Notes under the pieces: generated by a model
What the model saw: the letters and a program-made list of their open reading frames with translations, nothing else
What the model was told of the DNA's origin: nothing
Database searches by the model: none
In this document: positions 46,676-56,300 of the stretch, in pieces
Position numbering within the stretch: position 1 is the first letter of the stretch
How the letters are laid out: the number at the start of each line of letters is the position of its first letter
Assembly (NCBI GenBank): GCA_027922465.2
Contig: BQMF02000605.1
Coordinates: 158,081-222,080, forward strand
Source of the DNA: Turritopsis dohrnii
Lineage: Eukaryota; Cnidaria; Hydrozoa; Anthoathecata; Oceaniidae
Direction: 5' to 3'
Length of the DNA: 64,000 bases
Position numbers and translations under genes: made by a program

Positions 46676-48059
46676 TTCCTGTTATTTGTTATGAAAAATT
46701 TACGATGATAGGTTTTGTCCTAAAAAACTTATAATAACCTCTCCTGTCAGCCAGTTGATTATAACTATGTAAAGAATGGGGGACCGTATAGATGTGATTT
46801 CGAGAAAGCGGTGATGGTCGTTTTCCTGTTTTTTTAAATGTTTTTTTTTTTCTTTTCTTTTCTTTTCTTCCTGTTACGAACTCAGAAAACGATTTGAATT
46901 CGTTTGTAACACAATCCACAATCTTGTTTCCAGGGCTTGTTGCCTTTTTGATGATGTCCATATAATATCAAAAAGTCAAGGAGTCTTGCGAACGAAGTTG
47001 AACGATCTATAAACAACATCATTGCTGAAAACTTTTAAAACTTTTAACGTGTTTGTAGTATAAAAGAGACCAGTTTGCAGCTCGATCATCCAAAGTAATA
47101 ATTTAACTTAAAAGTGGATTTCAGCGAAGAAGTAGACCTTTCTCTGAATTTCTGTTAAAAGTAATTTAACTTATAAGCAGGAATTAATACTCGTCCTTTC
47201 GAAGCCCCCTTCAGCGGCGATCTAGAAGGTAGTCGCAGCTTGTGGAGAAGCGTATTCACACAATTTGTGTATTCAATCTATAAGTACCAATGGGATTATC
47301 TGAACGTTTTTCTTTTTTGGGTTAAATTGGTAACACTCTCCCTACGCAAATTGCGACTAGACTTACCCTCTAGATCCGACGCTGCCCTTATACTTGTTTT
47401 CTACATCATACATTGTGCCAATGTTTAGTGATTATCCCTGACCTCTCCATATCCAAGGTTTGTCTATGTATTTTATCATCTTGATAACTTAACTTCTATT
47501 CTACGCAAGGATTATTAAAACAATACAACTTGGAAAAATCACGGTGTTTTAAACAGAAATCCAGGAAAGGTCTATTGTTCGCGTTCGAATCTGTTGATTG
47601 GTCACGTGAATAATGTTTTCAGTTGTTAAAAGAAAAGGTTGGGCATGTGCAGTGACCTGCTCAACAAATTGGCGCGAAAAAAAGATTTCTTCTCTTCCCT
47701 CATATTTATAATTTTCTTTGTTGGATTTGGAAATATTAAATGACTGCTTATTTCAAATGTCGAAAAATCGTACATTATTGTGAAAAAAACATAGAGATTT
47801 ATTTTCTCATTATGAGTTGATGCATGACATTGTAAATATAACCAACACAAAACGGTCCATACAGACAGATCTCCTATTTTCGTTGATGGTTGAATAAAAA
47901 GGAGGAGGAGGAGAGAGATTCCTCATCAGGGTGGTTTCCATTGTAAAAAATTCAGGCGTCAGAAGAGCAAGCAGTAGTGAAACGCCGACCGAAGTGAATC
48001 TTACTCAGGGCCGTCGGAAAAGTGGGGTGGCTGGGGGAAGGAGACGCTGCCCCTGTTTT

Positions 48060-48236
48060 ATTATATATTTCCCCGTAAGGGCGAAATATATGTTAAAACC
48101 GGCAGTTTCCTTCTTCATCTTCTTCGTTCACTTTTATAGCCGCGGTTCAGTATTGCATTTCCACCTAGCCGCCAAAGTAGATAAGAATAGAGGCTAGTCT
48201 ACAGTGAAGTAGTGCGCCATTTTTTTTCAGTCAGTC
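48060..48236 (+). repeat. ~175-bp repeat preceding the RLE retroelement frame
   Basis: Matches the minus strand of 7440-7606, from TATATATTTCCCC to TTTTTTTTCAG. The match ends exactly where the RT-coding sequence begins. It could be a retroelement leader, a separate short element into which the retroelement fell, or (given the TTTTTTTTCAG end) sequence ending at a former splice acceptor. Confidence 0.65.
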
Positions 48237-50326
48237 AGCTGACAAAACAATTGTGCTCCACTGAAGTTGAGGATTTAGAATCTATCCAGCCTTTAATGGC
48301 GTGCAGATTGATTCCTTTGGACAAAGACCCAGGAGTACGACCAATCGGTATCGGGGAAGTGTTACGAAGAATAATCGGCAAAGCTGTAATGTCAACCTTA
48401 CGAAATGATATAACTACAACATCTGGTAATTTACAATTATGTGCAGGTCACAAATCTGGGTGTGAAATTGCTATTCACTCGGCAGTCGACTTATTCAATG
48501 ACCATGGTCTTCTCCAAATCGATGCGGCCAATGCGTTTAACTCCATCAACAGAAACGTGCTAGTACACAATATGAAGATTTTATGTCCAGAGTTTGCGAC
48601 ATATGTACGGAATTGCTACCTCAAACCTGCGAGATTATTCGTTACTGGTGGAGGGGAGATCTCTTCTGCTGAAGGTACCACTCAGGGTGATCCCATCGCC
48701 ATGGCGATGTATGCACTTGGAATTCTACCACTGCTACTTTCAGATAACGAAATGCTTTGCGAAGAGACTGCCAAACGAATTGCTTACGCAGATGATTTCA
48801 CTGGAATTGGTACAATACCACAACTACGAACTTGGTGGGACAACATATGCGAACTTGGCCCTTACATTGGTTACTTTCCGAAACCTTCAAAAAGTGTCTT
48901 AATCGTAAAGGAAGGCTACATCAACGAAGCAAATATGTTGTTCTCGGAGGCCAACATCGAGATAACAGCACGAGGTAACAGACACCTTGGGGCGATAATT
49001 GGAAACGATGACTACAAAAACGAATATGTGAACAACAAAGTCACAGAATGGGTCAATGAAATCTATAACTTGACTGATATCGCTAAAACCCATCCACACG
49101 CAGCTTACTCTGCTTTTACCCATGGTCTGCAACACAAGTATACTTATGTAATGAGAACGATACCAAACATCTCAAATAACCTCCAACCTTTAGAAGATGC
49201 TATCAGAAACAGCCTACTCCCTGCTATATTAAACGGGTACATATGTAACGATATAGAGAGAAAATTGTTTTCTCTTCCAGCAAAGCTTGGTGGATTAGGA
49301 ATTGCCATACCATCAGAAAGATGTAAGATTGAGTATTCCAACTCACGAAAAATTACTGAGGCGATGGTCAACAAAGTTTGTGAACAGGACAACACGTATG
49401 ATCCAGATACTGCGCAGCGACAAAACACCATCGCAAATGAATTGAAAAGAGAGAAAGTCGAGAGACAAAAGTCGCAACTCGAAGAAGTGAAAGCACAAAT
49501 CACCTGTCCAATCAAACTGAAAACACTCGAAGCTACGCTAGAAAACGGAGCGTCAAGCTGGTTGACTGCACTACCAATAAAAGAAAATGGCTTCTTCTTA
49601 CAAAAACAAGAATTCTGGGATGTCATTAATTTGCGATACGGCATTCCATTGAAGAATCTACCATCGCGTTGTGTATGTGATAAACCATTTACTATCGATC
49701 ATGCACTGTCTTGTCCCAAAGGCGGATTTATCGTAATCCGACACAACGAACTTCGAAATTTCACTGCCGAATTATTATCTGAGTGTTACCACGACGTACA
49801 CCTGGAACCAACCTTGACACCTCTAACGGGAGAAACGCTTCCCGCTAGTACGATCAAATCCGAAGAAGCTCGTGTGGATGTAGCAGCAAGAGGAGTTTGG
49901 GCTAAAGGTCAGATGGCTTTCTTTGACGTAAGGGTCTTCAATCCCACTGCCAAGTCCTACCAGAAAACCACGCTATCTGCTGCACACAGGGCCAACGAGC
50001 AAGAAAAGAAAAGATCATACAATAAACGTATTACATCTGTCGATCAAGCCTCATTCACCCCATTGGTGTTCACTTGTTTCGGAGGCATGAGCAAAGAATG
50101 TGGCGTTTTATTCAAACGAATTGCCGAGCAAATTGCCGAAAAACGAAATGTAAGCTATAGCACGATTATGAATTGGCTCAGATTACGAATTAATTTTCAC
50201 CTGATTCGTGCATGTGTTTTGTGCCTGCGGGGCTCCAGATCGCCATATTTCAAGTCAAATCATAGCAGTGAAATCGACATCGAATTATCGATCAACGAAT
50301 CGAAGACAAAGGATTTGACTCTTTAA
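48212..50326 (+). CDS. RLE-type non-LTR retrotransposon: RT plus restriction-like endonuclease, 5'-truncated
   Basis: 704 open codons starting without ATG (first ATG at 48296). The RT domain opens with RLIPLDKDPGVRPIGIGEVL and continues with GHKSGCEIAIHS, LLQIDAANAFNSINR, GTTQGDPIAMAMYAL and IAYADDF (Y192-D195). After it come a CxC...H...C knuckle (C487, C489, H497, C501) and a restriction-like nuclease signature (EEARVDVAARGVW with D556, then FFDVRVF with D572). This order, with the endonuclease C-terminal to RT, is that of the R2/NeSL/Utopia-type superclade and differs from the APE-type LINEs elsewhere in the window. The frame is intact for its whole length but lacks N-terminal zinc fingers, so it is probably a 5'-truncated copy. 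The exact clade is inference. Confidence 0.8.
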   Translation: MRHFFSVSQLTKQLCSTEVEDLESIQPLMACRLIPLDKDPGVRPIGIGEVLRRIIGKAVMSTLRNDITTTSGNLQLCAGHKSGCEIAIHSAVDLFNDHGLLQIDAANAFNSINRNVLVHNMKILCPEFATYVRNCYLKPARLFVTGGGEISSAEGTTQGDPIAMAMYALGILPLLLSDNEMLCEETAKRIAYADDFTGIGTIPQLRTWWDNICELGPYIGYFPKPSKSVLIVKEGYINEANMLFSEANIEITARGNRHLGAIIGNDDYKNEYVNNKVTEWVNEIYNLTDIAKTHPHAAYSAFTHGLQHKYTYVMRTIPNISNNLQPLEDAIRNSLLPAILNGYICNDIERKLFSLPAKLGGLGIAIPSERCKIEYSNSRKITEAMVNKVCEQDNTYDPDTAQRQNTIANELKREKVERQKSQLEEVKAQITCPIKLKTLEATLENGASSWLTALPIKENGFFLQKQEFWDVINLRYGIPLKNLPSRCVCDKPFTIDHALSCPKGGFIVIRHNELRNFTAELLSECYHDVHLEPTLTPLTGETLPASTIKSEEARVDVAARGVWAKGQMAFFDVRVFNPTAKSYQKTTLSAAHRANEQEKKRSYNKRITSVDQASFTPLVFTCFGGMSKECGVLFKRIAEQIAEKRNVSYSTIMNWLRLRINFHLIRACVLCLRGSRSPYFKSNHSSEIDIELSINESKTKDLTL

Positions 50327-51224
50327 GATGGAACTCATTTCAAAGTGTGATGCACCAACTTGGAATTTGTAATTTATATACTCCGTTTTGTAATTATTTG
50401 GCTTTGTGTATACTTTCACGTAAAAATTGTAGCAGATTGTGTAGATTGTCAGTAGAAGACTTTGCTTTTCCTGCCAGCTTTTAAAATGATTCAAAAGATA
50501 CAAGGTTGTTAAATGATGGAAATAATCGTTTTAGTTCAGTGTTGTTATGAAAGGTTTTGCAAAATCTTTTTAATGAACGTGTAAAATACAGAAAAAAAAT
50601 TGTTTTGTTTTTGTTGATAACAATAATGATGCTATCTATGCTATGGATGATTGGTTGGTAGTTAAATGTTTGGAACAGCAAAACATTGAAGCTGTGATTT
50701 CAGTGCAAAGACGAAAATTCATTATCAATACAGGCTGAAGATTTATTTTTATTTTACATCCTGATTTGACAGGATATAATGTATATATACAGAATGTATA
50801 TATAGCCAAACTGAACTGACACAGCACACACATGATGTACAGCCACCACAAGGGAAACCTTTTATACGTGGAGAACAAGTAGTTTAACCAATTATGTTAA
50901 TTCAAAGAGTACATTACAAAAACAGCAAGTAAAAACGTGATGTCGTATAGACGAGTTTCCAATGTTAATTACACTTTTATACCTTGTACATACTAAAAAT
51001 CAAATACAATGCATGAAAATAGATAGGAAGTGCTAATGTGTATTGAAACTTTATAATGTCGATTGTCTTTAAGGGGACTCCAGAGAACCAAATAAAGTGA
51101 CAACATTTTGAAGTGTATAAAGAGACTTTTATTTCCTGCGAGGCTGCGTGCGCATACTCACAGGAAAATGACTTGATTAATGATATTCTATGTTGCAATA
51201 TACCGTAATTATTGAGCAAAGAAC
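50327..51224. other. Downstream flank of the RLE element, no gene recognised
   Basis: Probably includes the element's 3' UTR. AT-rich, with no further family-like frame and no obvious tail microsatellite marking the 3' end. Confidence 0.4.
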
Positions 51225-52440
51225 ACTGGTGTTTATAAACATTACGTCACTAAGAAACTCATCTATATGCAATAAGATGTTCCAGAAAACAAATTACGTA
51301 CAATATTTTTATACACAGGATTGAGACAGATAATAACTTGAAAGAACCTGGTTGAATGTGCTTCCCTGGACTGGATAGGCTGGATATTATGGATTAATTC
51401 CATGATCACACATACTGTTTTGATACTGTATTATGATATTTTATTTTGTAAAAAGTATATATATATAATATTTACCTATACTGTCAACTTTCCTTACACA
51501 AACAACAAACATAAATTAAAACACAATCCAACATAAGAATCTGTAAATTAAATCAAACCAGAACTAAAATTTCTTTTTTTGGCTTCGTAGTGATGTGTAT
51601 TTTCACTACCAAAATTTGTTTGTTTTTTTCATTTGAGATTTACGAAAGTCATTTTTATCACATAAATGAGTGTCCACATACTTTTGTGACTGAGATGTTT
51701 ATTCTGAATACTTGAATTTAATTTTATAAATTGTCACTTTTAAGACTATCTCTTTTTGGAAAATAACTCTTGTCCTAATTTGAAATGCTACACAGTACAA
51801 ATTTGGATTGTTTTTGATAGTTATTTGCTGTCTACCCCAAAGTATTTTTAATACTTAGACTGTAGTATTAAAATTAGGTTTGACAATTTTCTTTTCTTCT
51901 TTTGTAAACTTGTAAACAAATTTCATTGTATGGTGTTGTAAAATAATTTAATACGAGTTACGAAAGCTGTGTTCTGTGGAATTACATTGTTTGCCATGAT
52001 ATTACTGTGTAAAAGGATGTCAAGCTTCTGCAGCAATGAAGATCATACGTTTATTATGATGAATTTACCTTATACTTATTGATGCAGTTGTTGATATTCA
52101 GTTGTTTAAGGGGAAATATTAGCTGCATTTAGGTCTTCCAATTTTTAGCTTTGTCCATAATAACTTCTCATAACTCATAACTTTTTGTAACTCCTCAGCA
52201 AAAATTATAAGAGAAACCATGTCACATGACCATGAATATCTTCATTTCATAATAAGTTCGAAATAACTTCCTTTGTGGTATTAAATTGAATTCTACCCTG
52301 ATTAGTATGAACAGCATTTTTATTTGCGTTGATGGTAGTTATACCACTTTTCTTATGGTCTTCTATGTACACACAATAATTGATAAAAGTTTTGCAACTT
52401 TGGGGAAATATATAATCGCATTTTTGCGAATCTTGTCTTG
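51225..52440 (-). repeat. Dispersed ~1.2 kb repeat, copy 2 (inverted)
   Basis: Reverse-complement counterpart of 5636-6995, with matching blocks in the same order (for example AAACAACTGAATATCAACAA and AGACCTAAATGCAGCTAATA on the minus strand). It lacks the GCGCCCC insertion. The coding-looking fragment KIRKNAIIYFPKVA is shared with copy 1 (KIRKNATIYFPKVA) but is too short to assign. Confidence 0.65.
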
Positions 52441-52606
52441 ATCATCCATGTCACATTTTTCGACAACTTTTAAAAATGAAAGTTTAAAACTAACATGCTT
52501 GTTTTGGCCAATAAGGTACTGGCCTCCCCTTAGACGCAATCTCAGCCACCCCATCTTCAAAACGCTTCCGACGGTCCTGTTACTATGCTGCTGGGGCGGA
52601 TCCAGG

Positions 52607-52637
52607 GTTAGGCAACTTAGGCAAATGCCTAACCCAA
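52607..52637. repeat. Small hairpin
   Basis: GGGTTAGGCA and TGCCTAACCC are perfect inverted 10-mers around an 11-base spacer. Confidence 0.6.
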
Positions 52638-52908
52638 AATCAGTTAAATAATGTTTTTCACAAATTGAAAAAGGTATTGTATTACAATAATCAGAAAATA
52701 ATCGAAAATATCAAGAGATTCCCGCATCAATCCGATATCCTTTCTTTTTCGCAAATAGGATTATTTCTCCGGCGAGGCGCGGCGCGCGCCATGATGTTAC
52801 AAATTAATGTTTTTTACAGCTTGAGTTTATAGGTATTGATTCTGCCCGGAAAACGACTTCTCATAGTTACATTGACAACACAGACTAGTGCCTAACGCTC
52901 ACCTAGGC

Positions 52909-53072
52909 GAAGAAAATTTGCCTAAGGAGCCCCGGGTTTACACACTTTAATGAATGAACTGGAAGAAAATTTGCCTAAGGTACAACCATGGGTTAACACT
53001 TTATTGAATGAACCAGAAGAAAATTTGCCTAAGGTACAACCATGGGTTTACACACTTTTATTGAATGAATGG
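52909..53072. repeat. ~54-bp minisatellite, three copies
   Basis: Three units start GAAGAAAATTTGCCTAAGG and end in an ATTGAATGAA-like block. Copies 2 and 3 share TACAACCATGGGTT. Confidence 0.8.
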
Positions 53073-53130
53073 TCACCAAATCTGCACAAAACGACGTGGG
53101 AGACCTTCGAATTAGACCCAGTTCAACATG

Positions 53131-53230
53131 TGTTCCACACGAAGTACGTCCTTGTACGAAGTACGCTTTGCCGACCATAGTCGATATTATGTCCTACTTC
53201 GTGTAATAATTGCATACTTCGGTCAGTAGT
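53131..53230 (+). promoter_or_regulatory. CGAAGTA/TACTTCG motif cluster upstream of the integrase gene
   Basis: Within 100 bases there are CGAAGTACGTCC, CGAAGTACGC, CCTACTTCGTG and TACTTCGGTCAG (53215-53226), partly in inverted arrangement. The last 12-mer is found in several monomers of the 73-bp array at 62.24-64.0 kb on the other side of the gene. Position and composition suit transposase-binding subterminal sites or a transposon left end. The true terminus is not identified. Confidence 0.45.
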
Positions 53231-53309
53231 CAGTTTACCAAATCGCAGCGAAGGCACGTGTAGTGAAAGAAATTTAAAATTAAATATTTTATGCAAAAAG
53301 TCTTAAATT

Positions 53310-56300
53310 ATGGCGTCGAGACATGAAGAAAAATTTAAATCATGGCTTCAGCAAGAACACAACAGAAAAAATAACTCAATTATAAAGGACGAAGTGTTTG
53401 ATGAAATTGTCATATTTTTACAAACTGGTCAAGGTATAGCTATATTTGTTTGTGTAGTAGCACCATTTTTAGTATAGCTATATTATTAAAACTTCTTTAT
53501 ATCAAACAACCAGACTTTGAGGTCTCAAGTTATATGAACTGTTCTCATAACCTTATTTTAAGTATCTGCATAGGTGAATATTGTTTATATTATTACAAAA
53601 AGTACATCGATTTATCACACTTTCAATCACAGAAATGTTTTCTCTCTTATTTAGTTGCCTCTCTCTGTTTGTTTGATTCCCTAGGTTTGCAGTGCAAAAT
53701 ATTTCAATTCAAGCTTATATATTTAAATTCAAGAAATTAAACTGTTCAAATTCAAATCTTTACTTTTAAGTAAGGGGAGCAGGCACTGCTCCCCTTACCG
53801 CTATGTGCCGCTTGCCGCTAACTTAAGTTTCATGGTTTATTTCCTCCATTTAAAGACAACAAATCAAACAAAACTAATTATTCCATTGTTATGGAAAGTT
53901 TCAAAGTGAATTGCCAAATACTTACTGATTAATAGAGTAAAATCAAACACCAGGTCGCAATCATTGTGAAAAAAATATTAAAAATGGCTTCCTCGAAAAA
54001 TAAATGCTTCAAAATTCAGTGTCATAAATAACGGAGCATATCAATTCCTTGTTATTCCTCTGCTGTCTTGAATGTTACCAACATCTGAGATTTTATCTAC
54101 ACAAACAGTTTTCTTGTATATATCGTATACACGAGTAAATCATCTAAAGTTTACAGCAAGGTAATTCTGTGACCACGTGTCCTTTCTCCGCTATAGCAAC
54201 AAAATTTGTTCTTGTTAGCACTGATTTCAGCTTGATTACTCAAACAGTTAAATTTTTTTACAGACATTCAATTAGCGCGAAATCCCACGTTGATAATATC
54301 ACCCATAGATTTATCGTTCAAGAAAACGTGAAACTTGTTTCGGAGACCTTTTCACCCAAAGGACCCATTGTCATTAAAAACTTTTTATTGTGTTAACGCT
54401 TTTTATCAATTGCAATTTAAACCTTTAGCAATTGCAACTTGAATTCTGTATGATCATTCTAGCGTGTATCCTCTGCATGTTGAAAATCTCCATCACAAGT
54501 ATAGAAACAATTAATTTCATATGTTGAGAGTGTAAAAAGTAATTCAATACATGTTGATAATTACATTCGCGGTTCATGCTTTTAACAAATTAACGATGTC
54601 TGTGTTTATCGTATAATTACTCTGCAGGCTCACAATAGGGAAATTCCCATCACATGTCTTGATTTTTGCGATCAAAAGTTGACTTGTCGAGACGGCACTA
54701 TTGTTTTCTAAAAAATCTTCGCTCATAAAAAAATATGGCTGCCTTCGATTTGTAAACAGTAAAGGTATGCATTTTTATTAAGCCCGTGGTTATCTTATTT
54801 CTGCAGAAGCAGCACGTGAAATTAGTTAGCGGAAAGAGGAACAAGTTAGCGGAAAGAGGAACATCACCCCGATGATGTTTACAATTACAGTATTTGTTAT
54901 CAATCTTATTCTCCTTGTTTGTTCTTGTTGATTTAGTATCTAGAATGACCAATTTGTGGTGCTAAATCCATTTAACTGCGTTTTTATGTTTGCATTGACG
55001 AATTTTGCAACATTATAATTAAAGTTAGCGGTAAGGGGAGCAGGCACTCTAATTGAGATATTAGGAATAAAATGTTAGACAAAGTTTTAGACCATAGAGT
55101 TATTTTTATTTATACCATGAAAAATATTTTGCAAAGAAAGAGTCAGGACTTTGTGTTTTTCACATACACAAACATTAAGTGTATGCCAGTTCAGGTTTTC
55201 TATCCTTAAATCTTTCTTTTATATTTTTATTAGGCTCTACCAATGTAAAGAGGCGTGTTCGTTCCAATGGATACAAATTAGTAAACTACCCAAATTTGAA
55301 TATTACTAACATGCTTTGCATTCCATCTAAAACAGTAGGGCTTCATCATAATTAACTTATATAAACTTTTTAATAGAGACTCTCTGACTGTTGTAGTGCT
55401 TTTATTATTGGTTGATTTTAGAATCATTCTTTAATTGGATATTGTAAACAGGTTGTTAAGTCCAGTTTCATATTTGACACTATTAAGCGCATTCACTGTG
55501 ATGTTTTGCAGCATGCAGGAGTCCTTAAAACTTTCAAAATGGTAAGTTTTAAAATAGTATTAGCAAAGCTTGTAAATCCATGCTAAGTAAGTGAAGTATT
55601 CTTTTAAATATATACCTCTTTTAAATACTTTCAAGGTTCAATGTGAAATTATTTCTATGAAAGGATGTTATTGAAAATAGAAAAAAAGTATAAAACAGAA
55701 ATGTGATTAAATTTCCTTTAGCTATCAGTTGACTTTGCTAACATCCCCAGAACAGCTGTGGAAAAATTTATTGCAGAATGTGAAATATGTGCACTAAAGA
55801 AATCCCGTGCAAATACCGCACCATTAAAGCCGATTATTTCAACCAATTTACTTGAAAGAATTCAGGTTCATCTTTTTCATTTTTAAGTCCTTCATTTTTA
55901 GTATTATAAAATGTGGTTTCAATGAAGTTGTAGTCCTTGTATTTGGTAGCATTCAATGTTAGCATTGCATAAATGAATTTGGATATCTATTTTGGATGTC
56001 ATGAATGTTACTATAATTTGCTTTTACCATATCTTTGTTAATGATGAAAGAGAGTAGTTCAATGGTAGAATTCCATTGTCTATTGCTCAATCTGAGCAAA
56101 AGAATGATGGTGATGGGGGTTCGAATCCTCCCTCTCTTCATTAACTTGATGGAATATTTGTTGTTGTTTTTTACATTTCTATTATACATGTTTGTGGAGT
56201 GACACTATTGTTACTTATAGATTGATTTGGTTGATATGCAGCAACAACCTGATGGTGACTTCAAATTTATTGGGCACATAGTTGATCATTACTCCAAATT

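Larger units (their letters stand above)
45897..47930 (+). other. 3' flank of gene D, repeats only
   Basis: Contains a family-2 MITE (46.2 kb), an AATAAA at 46529-46534 that may end gene D, and a long TTTG/TTTA microsatellite. No coding frame resembles a known family. The minus-strand frame near 46.69-46.96 kb is driven by a T/C-rich run. Confidence 0.45.

Noticed and set aside
49144..49644. 166-codon minus-strand ORF inside the RLE element
   Set aside because: It is the antisense shadow of a strongly supported RT/RLE frame and has no family similarity of its own.
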